NCBI RefSeq assembly: GCF_002443255.2
Contig: NW_019211456.1
Span: forward strand, 51,954,486 to 52,018,485
From: Varroa destructor
Lineage: Eukaryota > Arthropoda > Arachnida > Mesostigmata > Varroidae
Length of the DNA stretch: 64,000 bases
Direction: 5' to 3'
Numbering within the stretch: position 1 is the first letter of the stretch; each line of letters opens with the position of its first letter. The notes beneath the pieces were generated by a model. The model did not search any database and was not told the DNA's origin. It saw only the letters and a program-made list of their open reading frames with translations. The translations under genes were made by a program, and so were the position numbers. Of the stretch, positions 12,987 to 27,200 are shown one piece after another.

Positions 12987-15900
12987 AGTAACGTACTAAA
13001 ATGCTCTTTATGTTAGCGAAAAGGAGACATTTCCAACAGGTTTTTTGGGGTGGCTTACTTATACATGTGACAATCGTCAAGGGGAAGGGGTGCCGTCTGA
13101 TAGCTGCCGTTAATTTAAATTGACCGTGCGATAAAAAGATCAGAATGTGACTTTTGTCTATGCGCTTTCCTGTTAGGATTACGGATCCAATGGAGAACTG
13201 GCCGCTGGTCAAGTACAAATCGGCATATTGCTACTTTCGTATGAATAGCTACGGATAATAAACGAGAATCGAAGCTGTGCAAGCTATACAACAAAACCCG
13301 TCTAGATTGAAACGTCCTTCTGTGAGAACCGTTAATACGTGAGAAATTGTTATGTAAAAGGCAAGAAAATGTGTTAAGTCATCTAATCAGACGCTGGGAT
13401 TCGCTTTACACTGTTTGTCTGACGAGCTATCAGAATCTGATTTTGGCGACACCTATACAGGCAAACGTTTACTAAAATAGGAATTTTATATATGTATGAA
13501 ATTTATTCCTCGAGATATACAGAGCCGCCTATTTAAACGGCAGCAATAAAATGTCGACGCGTTCCCACTAGATTTGTTAAATACAGGAAAGGCAGCGAAG
13601 GTATCCGCTACGTCTGCAGTAGAGCTGGCCAAGTAAGATTATATGATAATGCATTCCATATAGAATAAAATTGCTCAGTTCAATTTCCTACTCCTACAGT
13701 AATATCTACAATCAGAGTGACAACGATAACTATTGGTGTTGCCTGTATGAACCGCTACAATTATTTGCGTTTGTGCCACGGCTAGAGCCGCCCTTGTACC
13801 CCCCCCCCTGGCCTCAGGGCAAAAGCAATCAGTGTTCATTCTACGCAGCGATACGAGATCAGATCTAATGTTTAAATGATTAGAGAAATGTCTATGGTGG
13901 GATCTATTATAAATGTGTACGCATTGGGAATCTTACATTGAGCAATCCTGTCGCTGGTGATAATGATTACGATGACAACGGCGACGGCGGCAATTCATTC
14001 TGGCATTGTTTCAACCAGAAGGCACCGAACAAATCTGCTTACGCTAAGGGTAGGGGTATTTCATTTTTACTCGCATGGTCGCGTACGTGCAGTGCACGTG
14101 TGACGTAAGTTTCGGGCGTGGCAACGCCACTTGATGCCGTTGTGGGGTGATGTAGTTGGCCAACGATTATGTGTCTGCATAGCGTATTCGACTTCTTCGT
14201 CTGGAGTTGGCACAACGAGAAAACGAATTAAAGTGAAAAGGAGTGAATATTCTTTAGGGCACCGGGAAACCCTTGGGTCGTCGTTGCCGCAATCGTCAAC
14301 TGTTTTTCCGTACAACGACTACAAGACGCTTAGACTTTCTGAACAGACTGAATTTCCTACAATTTTCCACAGTGATAAAGGGAACCAAGATAACGTTCAC
14401 GCCTATTTGTTGTGCGCTTGGATCTCGATTTGATTCTGACTAACGAGAACGTCTCGTAACTGTTCTGCGAACTTCAGACATGTGATATTTCCCGTTCATA
14501 AGATTAAAGTGTGCTGTTGTACTAAAAAAAATTAGGTTGTATGGGCTAGTAGAGGCGACCTAGATGATATAGAAATCAGGCTTCTTATCTTGACACCCTG
14601 TTTTTGTCGATTGTGATTTTTAGACCGTACAGGTAAAATTTTTTTCGGAAGTATCAAGCTACTCGTCTAAATTCGACAGTAGAATCCTTGCTAACGTTGT
14701 TAATGATTGCTATCTCCTGAATATCATTGGAATGTAAAAAAAAATTGCATCAAGAGCCACGAGTCGAAATAGATCTTCATTATTCAATTGCTTCTACGGT
14801 AGAACTACAGTTGTTCAAATACGCGTGCGTCTCATCAAGGCAAAGCGTTGCAACGTTTACCGTGCATCGTTACGATCACCTCGAAGTCGACATCTCTCTT
14901 GAAAGCCTTTAGCAAATTTTGGTCCGTGTTAATTTGACGTCAGTCATCTCATGGTTCCACTAGACCGTACTAACGTATGGCAGCCTAGTTGTTGCAATCC
15001 ATTCGTATGTACAGTAGAAATATAACGAGTTGAAAAATATCGCATTGGTAAACCAGTACTAAATCAAACAGGTAAACCTACTGCTATAGAGGCCTGCTAA
15101 TCTAACGCGTTGATCCCGTTACTATTGCAGGATTCGTCGTGATATAATATAGCAAAATGGCGTCAAACCAAAGCAGGCGCAATATCCGACTCCGACGTTG
15201 GAGCGGATGGTTCAGATAGACAGCGAGGGGATAGACGACTAATTGGACACCTGCCATTGCTTTTGCTAATACTGTCACGCCAAAACTGGTGATGGTGGCG
15301 GAGACACGAACGGCAGTTATGTTACACGACGGTGTTTGTTGCCGACGTTGCTTTGGGCAGCTGTGCCAGAGATCAACTGTTGTTGCGGCTGCTGCCGCTT
15401 GCCTGACTGATGGGTCCGATCTGTACTCTCCTGACAAAGCAATGGCTGCTCGATCGGGGTCGACGACGCCGACGTTCTCATTGTATTCGTAAGGGCCGTT
15501 TGCAACCTTTCTCCTCTGCCCAACTGCTTGATGGATTTCTCGATGTAATTTTCCACTACAGCCTAATGCTGCTGCTATCAGGTTGGCTTATGGTTAATGA
15601 CAAAAAAAAAGCCGCACCAGTATCAGTAGCACACAATAAGTGCATAGTATTATATATTGTCGATACGATCTTGATCGAATCGTGCCCTGCTCAGGCGAAA
15701 AAGCATGTTATATATTAAATCGGTTTTCTGATTTATGCTGCCTGACAGAGGAAAGCTAGACGGCTTGCAGTCTACCCCAAAGCAAGGACAGGCCGAGTAG
15801 GGTAAACAGAACAAAAAAGAACAAAGCTAAATTACAGATTCGATCCGAACCCACGTTCACATACACACGACTCCACAGACAACACTACGCACAGCCATTT

Positions 15901-16461
15901 CATCTGAAGCAGACTGGATTATTTTAGTTGCACCTGTTATAGCCATCATTAATTGTCAATATATACAGACGATTTAGGTAGTCACGTAAGCTCATGATGT
16001 TCAAAAGTGTCACGCAAACCCAATAGAAACACTGTGATTTTTGGAACGCGCTCAGAAGTCGCCCGGCTCTAATACACATAGCTTCGTTGTAGGAATACCG
16101 TTTGATTCATTCTAATAAAGGCAATGCTACAATGATTATACAAAGCGTTTTACTATCATCTTGGAAATATTAGCTATTACGTTCAAGAAAAACGTACGAT
16201 ATTCTGAAGTCTAACGTTCAAAAGCTCCCGCCCCCACTCAGAGGATATGTAATTTTTTCAATGTACTCGAAAGATCCCACAACCATATTCCGCACGCGTT
16301 GCAAAAGGCCATAGAGATAGCATATAGAATACTCTTTTTTTTTCAACGTTTCACGTGTGCTATTGTTAACGAATTTTTCAACACAATATGATTATGTGGC
16401 TTTCTGGACGTCCCGTACTTGTAGATAGATGTGCATGTGTCACAGTGTTTCTACCATAGGG

Positions 16462-16548
16462 TGGCGGCATCTAGAAACTTCACCGGTTTTACTCAAATAG
16501 ATACACTGATCTGAAGCAATATCCCGTCCGGGTTCGAATTCAGGTCTT
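16462..16548 (+). repeat. Possible pol III B-box fragment
   Basis: GGGTTCGAATTCAGG (16525-16539) contains a perfect GGTTCGAAT B-box core; GGTGGCGGCATCTAG, about 65 bases upstream, is a weak A-box candidate. The spacing is too long for an intronless tRNA, so at most this is a decayed tRNA or SINE piece. Confidence 0.22.
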
Positions 16549-19500
16549 CTACTGCGCGACACATAAAAGGATTTGTGTTTGCGTACCATAAATGAAAAGT
16601 CTTTCACATGATTGAACATTGTGTTGATTTTGCTATTATTAGGTAGGTGCATCTTTGTTCAAACACCTAGATCATTCCATTAAGAGACGGAGGTCACCTT
16701 CATCGTTTCAACATCTACAGGTTTAATAGCACGACACGTTTAAATAGCAGTGCTAGGAACGATCTGAAGATATTGCAGTAGAGGTTATGAGCAAATCTTA
16801 TAGCCGCTTTTGTTCTTCCTCGTAGTATGTTGACAGTCAATCGACAGGGCAAGCACACTTTATGCTACGTCTACGTTTGCATTTTTCTCTCAGAGCAATC
16901 GAATTTTAATGTTTTTACTTTATACGGGCATATTTCCCTATTCCACATCGACGCGTTCTTCCCAGATTCGTCAAGCGCGTTCCAGCTACCTGTCGATTCC
17001 ACTCATCACCGTTTCAATTTATCTATTAATAAACGGGAAAAATAGCTTTGCAAAGTACAGGAAATACAGTATCAAAAGCTGTTATGCTATGAAAAGCTTG
17101 AAAAACGGCCTTCCTGCAGTTATTACCGATGATGGACGTAGTGGCTATTTCGTAGTAGTAAAAATCGATAGACTCCGCTAATTTCACAGTTTACTCGTGA
17201 TCGGGTGCCATCTGCTTTGCTATCGTAGGTCAGCTTTTTGTAGGACCTGGATAATAGTACTCATCGCAAATTCCTGAGCAATACTAAACTGTACTGGCCG
17301 GTTTTACCAAAATAATTTCTAAATACGTATATACCTAACCGCTCCCACTTACCGTGCGTCTTACTGACTTACCAATTCTATTTAGTCCTGTTACTTGAGC
17401 ATCGCGTCAAACGTCGCTATATTTTCTACGATCTGGATAACTTTTAGCTAGCCATTTTCTGATATCTCATACTGATATACTTAAATATGGCTGGCCGATT
17501 CACAATAATATTTGTTGATAACGGGACATCAGCTACACACAGGGTATGTTATTCACGTTCTGTTTTACGTAGGAATAGAATACGTATTTATATGCGCCTT
17601 AGGAATATGTGGGGTTCAAATTATTTTATATATACATACATTTTCGTGTTCGGAAGAATTGCCATGTGTTTTCTAAATTAGTGAATAGTAAACAATAACA
17701 TTCACCGGACGTCCACGACCAAGTTTGTTGATATCTCTGTTTGGCGCAGTCGGTCCTTGTCGACAAAAAGTTAAGTTATCGTTATCCGATTAGCCGCTGT
17801 CCTACCTCCTACCCATGAAGAAAGAGTAAACTTTTCTCAAGAACATCCTATAGCATACTATCTTCTTCGATCTGTTACTGGCGCTTTATCCACAATAACT
17901 GTGTACGCTCAATATCACATAAAAGTTGTATTAATCCGTCAAGTTGTCTATAAGATTTCCCCGAATATACTCTGATCATTTGTCTTTGTGGTGTGCTATT
18001 TTTGTCGTTCGGTAGCCCTCCATCGTATCCCGTGGTCAAATCTGTCGTCTAATTTGTTACTTAGCCGTGAACTATCTGGGTAAACAGTGTTTTTACTTAG
18101 GTAAGCAAATTTTATGGCATAATAATGAATTTTCTTCCTTTTAGTGTAAATCAACGATCATAAAGGCGCAAAATACCTGCAGCACCATAAGCTATGAGCT
18201 TGTATTTACCTAGCCGACATGTAGCATTACTCTGTTGAATTTGTCATGATTTTATTTGTCTAGATATATCATTGCAATTGGTTGTGGGGGACGCTGACTG
18301 TTTAAGGCGGATTGTTCGTTCGTAAGTGATCTTCGATTTGAAACTGTGTTAAGTTTATCTTTGCGGCTGGACTGTTGGACACGATATGTAAATATAAGTT
18401 AACAATAGCGATACGAATGACTGCAGTTGATGTTTAACAGTGAAAATCAAGTAAACCTGTTTACGTAATGCTGAGGACACACTGATGCAGTTTACTAGTG
18501 CCACATGAAGCAAATGACCTCGATCACGAGGGCGAAATAGTCAAGTAAGAATGGGACATTTCAAGGTGGTATGCACACTTACATACAAGTGTTACCATTT
18601 TTCTGTTGATCGGATGAATAAAATGTTGGCAGTTACTCAAATAGAGATATCATGACGACTGCTAACGTGATAGCTGCCGCTAACGACAGTAAAAAAACAC
18701 GCTCATGTCCCTACTTTTTTTTTACCTCTAGTGATCGGTATAACTGCATGTACTGCAACAGCATGTAGGCAAAGCTAACGCCAACTACATGTCCAATCAA
18801 CAGTGAGATGATTCAAGTCTAATTCTATACACTCAACAATGAAATACCTGACCCGAAAACACCATTGACGAAGCTGGTCGCGACAGTCAGCCAATGCTGA
18901 CCGTTATTCCTAACACCAAGTATCCGACAATAATAGAAATAGAAGCAGAACAACGTTTTTCCATTGTAGCCAAAGACAGTTTCTTCGCTTTGGGTAATCT
19001 CTTTCATCTCGGGAAAAAAATGACGTTATAGAATATCACTTCAGCGATTGTCACAATAACACTCATTTGCTATAGAACGACAACTACCGCCACTCCGGCA
19101 CGAAATAAGTCGTTGTCGCTTCGGTTGGCCGTTACCTGATTGTCGTACTAATTTCTTACCGAGAAAATAAAGCACGCTATGTCGTCTTACTGGAAACATT
19201 CTTCTGACTAGAGGGCACGCGTCAATGTACGGAATGTACGGATTCGGCTAAAGTGGTGTATTTTCAGTTGTTGTTAGAAGGTACGAGATCAGTTCTAGGA
19301 ACGAGCAACGTTGATATCCTGGCAGGTCCTTCTACGCATGGATGTGTGCAGTATAGCCAGAACTAAATGTTCTACGCTTCCATTCGAAGAGTTTTACACA
19401 TGATTCTATTTGAGAGCCCAGATAGCTATGGGTCATCCTTTTTAGTAAAAGCGAGGCGTTTAATTATTGCCACATAGGGACAATACTAATAATAATTTAC

Positions 19501-20282
19501 AAATGTGGCACTAGCAAGATCGCGCACCTCTGCTTGAAATGGAACATGGCGGCAGCACTTATATGGCGCCTGTACCCATGGAAATGCTCTAACTCTCGTG
19601 CAACATAGCGAGTTCTGCTAGGTATACTATATTACAGGTGACCCTAGTATCGTTTTTTACTGCTACAACGAAATGGGAACATGCTCGTTAAAGCGTTGCC
19701 ATGTAGCGTCCACGACAGTTTATAGTTCGCTAATTTCTGATTCGAAGAAAACAACTCGGCTTCTAATTTGGATCGAACTCTTAAAATGATAGCATTAACT
19801 TATTGAACGGTAATCAAGTTCATCTAAATTAAGTATTCTAGGTAAGTGCCAAATCTGCGTATTGTTTAAACTGACCTAGGCTTTAACTACATTAAACTCT
19901 ATATATATCAGTGACGTCTGGCATGGGAGTCGATGAATCTGAGCTGTATAAGAGGATTCACCCGTATCTAAGCGCCAAAGTGCGTTCTGTTGTTCGATAA
20001 ATGCCCCCGTATAGATACGCACTGTTTGCGCATTTAGCGAGGGCAGTCACTAACGTTCCTATCGCCGTGCACTTCCCAGAGCGTGCACACTAACATATCG
20101 TTTCTAGACAGACAAAAATACGCTGGCTTATTTTTTATCAATTTTATCTTCCGTTTACTTATCGCTGCGTTGATTTTAGGTCCGCCGCTTTAGCTAACAG
20201 TCACGTGTCGTGCGGGATGAATATATAGACATATTCATATAGACAACTATCTAGGTAACAAGCCAGCGCATAGAAGCGGTAA

Positions 20283-20312
20283 GTCGTGATTCGAACCGCA
20301 CGCGCTACGTCT
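20283..20312 (-). repeat. Possible tRNA T-arm relic
   Basis: Minus strand reads CGTGCGGTTCGAATCACG: a B-box core inside a four-pair stem (CGTG/CACG), as in a tRNA T-arm. No matching acceptor or D-arm is visible. Confidence 0.22.
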
Positions 20313-20325
20313 CGTTAATGGCATA

Positions 20326-20340
20326 TCCGTCCGTCCGTCC
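20326..20340. repeat. CCGT tetranucleotide repeat
   Basis: Nearly four units (TCCGTCCGTCCGTCC), next to the possible T-arm relic. Confidence 0.85.
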
Positions 20341-21965
20341 ATTCATTACGTTCACCTACATTTATCACATCCAGACTGGACGGATGGTTGATTTAATTGT
20401 TAGATATAAATCATTTTTAGAAGTTTCAAGTATTAGTGTGCACCAGATTAACTTACTATATATTATCAATATACAATCAACTTACGATATATTATTAAAA
20501 GAAGAAGCAAATTTGAAAAGATGTTCTCTACTTACTGCTAGAAAAACGGATGTCCGAGCTATAACAGAGTTATTTAACAAGCAATCCAACAATTTATCCA
20601 TATAACAAGCGGCACATATAGCATTATTATCTGAATAGTAAAACCGGACCATTTAAGGTTTGCCAGACAGGGTGTTGGGCGCAGAAAAGGACCTCATTTT
20701 GTTGAAACTCGGCTGAAATAACTGTGGGCGCAAAGTTAATGATATGTTGAAGATATATTTGGTAAACATTTGAATCTTAGTCATTTTTGTCCGAACTAGC
20801 CGACTGCATCACATGGAAATGATTAATTAAATAGCAAAAAGTTTGGAAAAAATCCTGAGTGTAAACTGAAGGTCAGCGAGCGTTACCAGCTCAGCTCAGC
20901 CTTCGGAATAGGCGCCGCCGAAAATTGAGTATGACGATCTAAGAATCTGATCTTATATCACGCCGAAATTTGAGTAAAAATTCATCTGTAAAGTATCCTT
21001 GGTTTACCCTACGGATACAAAATAGATTAAAAACTCTCAATCCCATCTTTTCGGATACATAAAGTGAGATTTTTTCTCTTAAACATTAATATTAGCCTGG
21101 TCTGCTGTCCTGAGTGAACAACTTCCGTCGAGTAATACATGTATAGCCAGATCGGAAATCGACGTCCTACGGGTTCCTTTGGCCCCCTACTTATTTCTTA
21201 GTCTACATCAAACTAACAAACATCTATGACGCGGCAAATGACGCACCAGTTCCCGAGAACGCACTTCGCGTTCACTGCCTGACACTCCGGGTTGATCATC
21301 AAAAATAATAACGTCTACATATATTGTAATGGTAAAAACTTACTGCAAAGCTGAACCGGTGTTCCTGCTGCGAAAGTCGCCTGTAACCGGTAATTTGGCC
21401 AATGGTGGCCTTGAGCGCAGGAAAGACAAAGAAAAATTCGGTCGATAGCGTCACTGCGCCTGATGGTGTTGTCATGTTATAGAAAATAGTGCAATCCCAA
21501 CGTTACCGCACGCATGCCTTGGAAGACAAACATTTAATAGCTAGGTGGCTAAGGTGGTTTTTTGTTACTTTTTTTTTTGTTAGAGAACAACATGGGCATT
21601 ACGATATTAGTATATTTTTAAGCAAATGAAAGCTGATGTTCCTCTGCAGTACCATCCTTACGGAAGTTATCTGTTTTATGTGGTGAACAATAAAAATCAC
21701 TTATAGGTAGATATGTTAGGTAATTAGTGCAGTAGCGAGCGTGTATTTTTCAAGATGGCTATTAACAGCAGTGACTATAACGGTCCTAATTATTTGAAGC
21801 TGCCATAGTGTACGTGATTCAGCTAAACGTACGGATGCACGTCAAACTGTAATCATGATACACGTCGTACACACAATAATGAGACACGTACAAAAGGACT
21901 CAAATTGATGACTTCATGAGAAGCGATCACTACTATCTGCTGATAAACTCGAAAGCTCGATTTGA

Positions 21966-22020
21966 TCGAGTCGAAGTCTTTTCATTCTAGTAAAACTAGA
22001 ATGAAAAGACCTCGACTTGA
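21966..22020. repeat. 26-base-arm hairpin with a 3-base loop
   Basis: Arms 21966-21991 and 21995-22020 pair at 24 of 26 positions around the loop AAA; the inner 16 pairs (GTCTTTTCATTCTAGT) are perfect. An A run follows directly at 22022-22032. Confidence 0.95.
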
Positions 22021-24229
22021 ATAAAAAAAAAAGCTTAATTAGGACGACCTAAGCGTGACTTTTGGGCAAAGTAGCCAAAAATGGTCTTCGATCTATGTAA
22101 AGTATTGCAAGGCTAAACCGACCTTCGTTTTGTCCAAAGCATGGCAGACAGCGTTTGCGTGTGATGATCAGGGTTCTGTAAGCTCTTGTGTAACCCACCG
22201 TTAACATTGCGCCATCACTATCCCTGTTACGAACCCAAGAGATTCGGATAGAAGACTTGTCTAGAAGACAGAAAGGCTGTAAAGATAATTGAAAGTTGCA
22301 CCGCACGGCCCAACTCTTGGCCAATCCACCCTATCTACCTAACCAAGCGTGTTATTTGCGTCCGCAGCAGCTATCCACCATTGACGTTATTAAACCTTCC
22401 TTGTCCTGGAATGAACCGCATGTTTATCTAGTCATTAATTGGGTCTGAGCAGCGCGAGTGGTCTGATTCAGGAATGTTTTCTTTTATCACTGAAATATAT
22501 GAAATAGAAAAGGTACAAGGCGCGCCGTTCAAAACACTGAGGTACGCCTTTGGATTACATTAATTCCATACAGTTGTAGATGTTTTTCGGACAAATTGTT
22601 ATGAATCTCTTCGAGAAAGGCTAGAAATACAACAAAGTACCTCGCGTGTTACTTTTACATTAAAAGTGCGAAGATGTAGAGTGGGCATTCCAAACAAGTA
22701 AAATTAAACAAATGCCCAAAGTTACAGCATGTCTAATACCAAATTTCTTCTGTTTCACTTAAGATTGTCGGACTAGGAAGTGAGGCCCGCTACAGAACTG
22801 AGTATTTTATGTTTATATATACCGGTTTATATATACAGCCGGACCTTGGGAAAAGCTACCATCTCTAACACTCGTTCCGAAAGAAAGGGGATTGTGCTAA
22901 TTATTGACGACCCTTTCACTGTGACTAGGTCTACGTGTGATGACTCCTGACCGCTCATATCTGCCTTGAAAACGCCCCACATATTGTTTGCTTAACCTGA
23001 AGTAGGTCTTGCTGATTACTGAAACCTTTCCTGCGCTGACTCCTGGCCGTGTGTGCAAAGGTTGTACCTAGAACCAGGAACACAATATCTGTATGGGAGA
23101 CTCAAGAAAGAAGAGACCAATGTTGGCTACTGGAGGAGTTTCGGTTTATGCTAATAACACAGATATATTTGAGCAATTTAAGTAAAGTACTAACTGGAAA
23201 TTTCGTGTATTCGTATTATATCGTACAGTACGTTAGTCCTGCTCGAGTCAAAAAGCCCCAGCAAGAAACTAGGCAAATGTTGCTCAGGGCAGGCGGCAAA
23301 CATCGCAAAGATCTGGTGATATCAGGAAATGCAGCTTCGTGCGAGTAGAACAACGACACAGCCAATGACCATTGCGACAATGGTAATTTCTGAAGCATCT
23401 ATAGGAAGTTGTTTCTTGCACGCAAAATTTTTATGTACCCTTGAGATCATTATCCGTCGTTCGCTGCTGTTTGCCGTATGCGTTATTTTCTATCTGTTTG
23501 GCGTGATTTTCATGCTAATCATATCTGAAGTTGCTTTAATAAATTCAGTAAAGCTACCGGTTAACATTGAGTCTACTGAACAAAGATTGTCGGAGCGAAA
23601 ATACCATACGTAGCCTTCCGGCGCGTTTAGGCTTCAGAGCCTTCAACTGGAGCTGCCGACGGCGACACTCAAAACCAAACGAATAACATGGTGGCGACAA
23701 TTTTTCACAGAATGTGTTTATTTAACCAGTCCACCCCGCCATCTTTTAGGTAAATGCTTACGCCCGTTCATCCAGTCGACACCTGGCGGCAACACAATGT
23801 CTTTCCCCTTGGGTATCTGTTTAACTTTGAAACCTTCCTAGATATACACTGCATTGAATCCAACATCTGTAGCAAGATATAACACTTACATATAGACATA
23901 GTTATATAGATACAGCGTCCGTTTTACTCTACAAGGTTGTCTAGTATGTTTTTATTAGGGAATGCACAGCATTGATAAATCGATTAGTAAAGGAGGCAAG
24001 CCTGTCTCTTGCCGTTGCATTACGTTCACCTCTCAGTTAAGTAAGGATATGAAAAAATGATAAAATAACTATGTATCAGCTACTTGTAAACCGTTAGAAT
24101 GTTCTTAAATATACTCATCGCTCAATGTTCACGAAGCTTTTGTTGGACAGTATTCAAGGGCGAGCTGACTGGTATTCTAGACCATCTTGATAAGGGAACA
24201 GCCTACCGCGCTCCATGTGGAATAGACAC

Positions 24230-24246
24230 ATATATATATATATATA
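24230..24246. repeat. AT dinucleotide repeat
   Basis: About eight AT units. Confidence 0.9.
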
Positions 24247-27200
24247 CCAAATCATTCTTGGAAATGTATATTTGTTTCATTAATCATAGTATTGATTAGC
24301 GTCGGGCCCTTAACGGCGGAAGTTAATGTAACTGCCAAAACGCGTCTTTCACGAGCCAAAATTTTCCATAAGTTCGCCCTAATGGGCGAATGTTCAGTTA
24401 AATATTATATAGCGTTACTTTGGTGTGTTTCTAGCTACCGACTAGTAAAAGGGGACCTATATTAAACTATACTTCTTTTAAGCTTTTTATTATGTGAATT
24501 ATATACAATACTCGGCGGCCACTTATCGTACGCGTTCGGCGGGATGCGCATAAAAGAGGAACACCGTCCAATGACCAATGCACACATATTCTAGTCAGTT
24601 AAATAGTACTAAATTGCCATGCCTAGATATCATTTTAGTAACAGTATCGTTATCGTATCGTGAATACGAGGCTATATAATTACTAATACTGCACACGGTG
24701 GGATCTCCGATATTAGGTAACAAGGTACCAACAGTTGCGCTTCTTCGACACTCATAAGATGATCTGAAAACGGATCTCTGTTTGGAAATATCGAACAATA
24801 GCTATTTTAATCAGTTGTATACAGTGTCAACTTACTGTTGCTTCTTTGGTGTCGTCTCAATGGTATATCCAAGTTAACTGATTGTTGAAACGCTGCCTTA
24901 GGATCTACCGCACATATATCCACTATGTGTATCACATATCGCTATCACACAGTCAGTTATCCATCGGGTGGGTTTTTGCCACTGTCGACAACTAGTTACC
25001 ATTACGGCATATAAACGCACCTAATGAAAAATTTCGATTGGCTTCCTTCCCATGAGTCCGTCCCTCTTCTAGGCTCTGCTTTCTTTCTGGCACTGATTAG
25101 AAATCGTTTGTTCTGGGCCTGCGTTTTGGTCGTTGTGTATCCCTTTGCTGATCAGTGTTATTCTGCCTCTTATCCGATTCACCAACATCCAGACATCCGC
25201 GTTGTTATCTTGACAAAGTACACAACTTTCTTTCCTTCCACTTAATTCCAGCTGCTTCAAAATCTCTCGCAGAGAAAGAGAACGAATTGTATTGTACGAA
25301 GCTGCTGCTGCTTAGGCGTTCGTGCAGCGCTTTGTTCTTCTTTGCTACACACGTAGACCGCCAGGGGAACTTCCTACGGCACGCGCCGTTGACTCTAACA
25401 GGCAACTGGATAGCCGTTGCCAGGGCTAGCGCGATCTGCATTTCGCCGGCTGCGCGTGGAGAAGAGGAAAGGGAAGTAGCGTCTGTCTGTCGCGCCGCCT
25501 ATATCTGAGCGTCTAGGTGTTATTCAGCCCTTGCTGTAAGGCGATGCCGAACCGAGAGAAAGAAAGATTGACGTATACGCGCGAAGAACGAAACAGAAAA
25601 GTGGTAAAAAAACAAGAAGTCTGGAAAATCGAGGGAAAAAAACTGTGTCTTTTTTTAAGTGTTTGGGACATACATTATATAACCTAGACGAGAGCTTCCT
25701 TGTTTTATACGGTGTATGTATTGACGACAGGTCGAAACCTGTCGCAAAAACCATCCGAAACACTTTGCACGAGCGTAATAAGCAACGAAAAATTATTCAC
25801 GTTAACAAACGTTTCGCTGACAGGTTGCTGTAGGTTAGAACCTAACTGGAGATATCGTTGCACGTCGTAGAAATGCATCAGATTATCTCAGGATCTATTA
25901 AACATGAGGTTTCATACTTTCAAGCCTTCTATAACGTCCCTCCTCTTAAAATTAGGAACAAACGTATACCTAGCCAAAGTAGTCTAACGTATGACTTTGA
26001 CTTTTGAACTTTAGCATAACAACGTTAAATCTGCAGACATTTGGATGATGCTCGGTCCTATTAGGGGCGGAAAATGTATGAATTACATTTGATATAATTG
26101 GCTTTTTCAATACCTACATTTAGTGGATCTCTTCAATGGTCAGTTGATGCAAAAACCCTAGCAAACCAAAGACTTTTATTTCGATGTCCTGACATAAACC
26201 GTAGGCACATGAAGGCAATTAACATAGCTCCGTTAATTCGATTTATCTATTTGACTGAGGATCTTCGTGCAATTTGCAAATCATTTGTGTTTTGCAGTTT
26301 CTTTTTAGCTAAAATTATTGGTTGGACATTTATTTCAAAGGTCCTATCGCTGTTTCCTCCAGGCCAAAATTTAGTCCAAAGTGTAATCGTTACACTGAGC
26401 AGATCCGACAACCGCGAGCCACCAGCGGTCTTATTTGCGAGTGCTAACTGAATAAGAAAACCCGTGTTTTTTGGCCTTTGCACGACGGTTAACTTGTAGG
26501 CACTAGATCGACATATAATAAAACATATAAATCAATTCACGAAACGATGGTCAAGTCCATGGGAACAGCTGATGACCTTACGGACGTTTCAGGACATGAT
26601 ATATTTGAACATGTTACATACAAACAACTCCGCCGCTTGAGCGCAATCGACACTTCAACGAAAATGCACAGTTAACTAGGCCAAGTTGTTCGAACACTGC
26701 AAAATTTACAAAGTATCTCAAGAGGTTTTTAACAACTAAAAGAATATTTTTGGGAATACAAGTCAGCGATCCTACAATGTACTGAAAAAAAATTATTTAC
26801 ACACACGGTACCTACTATAATAGCGTTTTGATCAAGCCGCAAATACGAATGTCGATGCGTCCGCTTGAGCTGCCTCGGCAACTTATGAAGCTGCCGAGTA
26901 AGTTGACATAGTATGAAAGTGAGCCGCTTGTAACAATATTGTAAGCTATCCTTACCAAGACGACATTTGTGACACTTCGTATCGAAAAACTAAGCTGCGC
27001 CGTTATTTAAGCTGCAACTTATACATTCCGCTCTCCTTAAGATAGCTTTAGAAAAAGGAAACGTCCGCGATGTGCTACCGATTCGACTCTCTAATGCTTG
27101 TTCCATATTTTTCTACTGTGTGCTGATACTCGCCCCCAATTTGAATATGGTTATTGGCGGAACGGCCCTGTTGTTTGCATCCTATATATTCGTTAAGACC

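Larger units (their letters stand above)
10166..20280. other. No supportable gene; includes a 162-codon frame of doubtful meaning
   Basis: The frame 10166-10654 (+) reads as hydrophobic mainly because the DNA is T-rich, and it has no homology I recognise. A GC-richer island at about 15,100-15,560 has overlapping open frames on both strands (for example 15556-15317 minus, Gln/Arg/Thr-rich) without convincing splice partners. Hairpins at 10,994 and 11,767, a TGAC repeat and a C run (13,799-13,809) are the only structures. Confidence 0.55.

Noticed and set aside
21966..22020. microRNA precursor or bacterial-type terminator
   Set aside because: The loop is three bases, too small for a typical precursor, and the setting is eukaryotic, so a rho-independent terminator makes no sense.
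25024..25508. Overlapping open frames on both strands as a gene
   Set aside because: No family similarity and no consistent frame; more likely a compositional patch.
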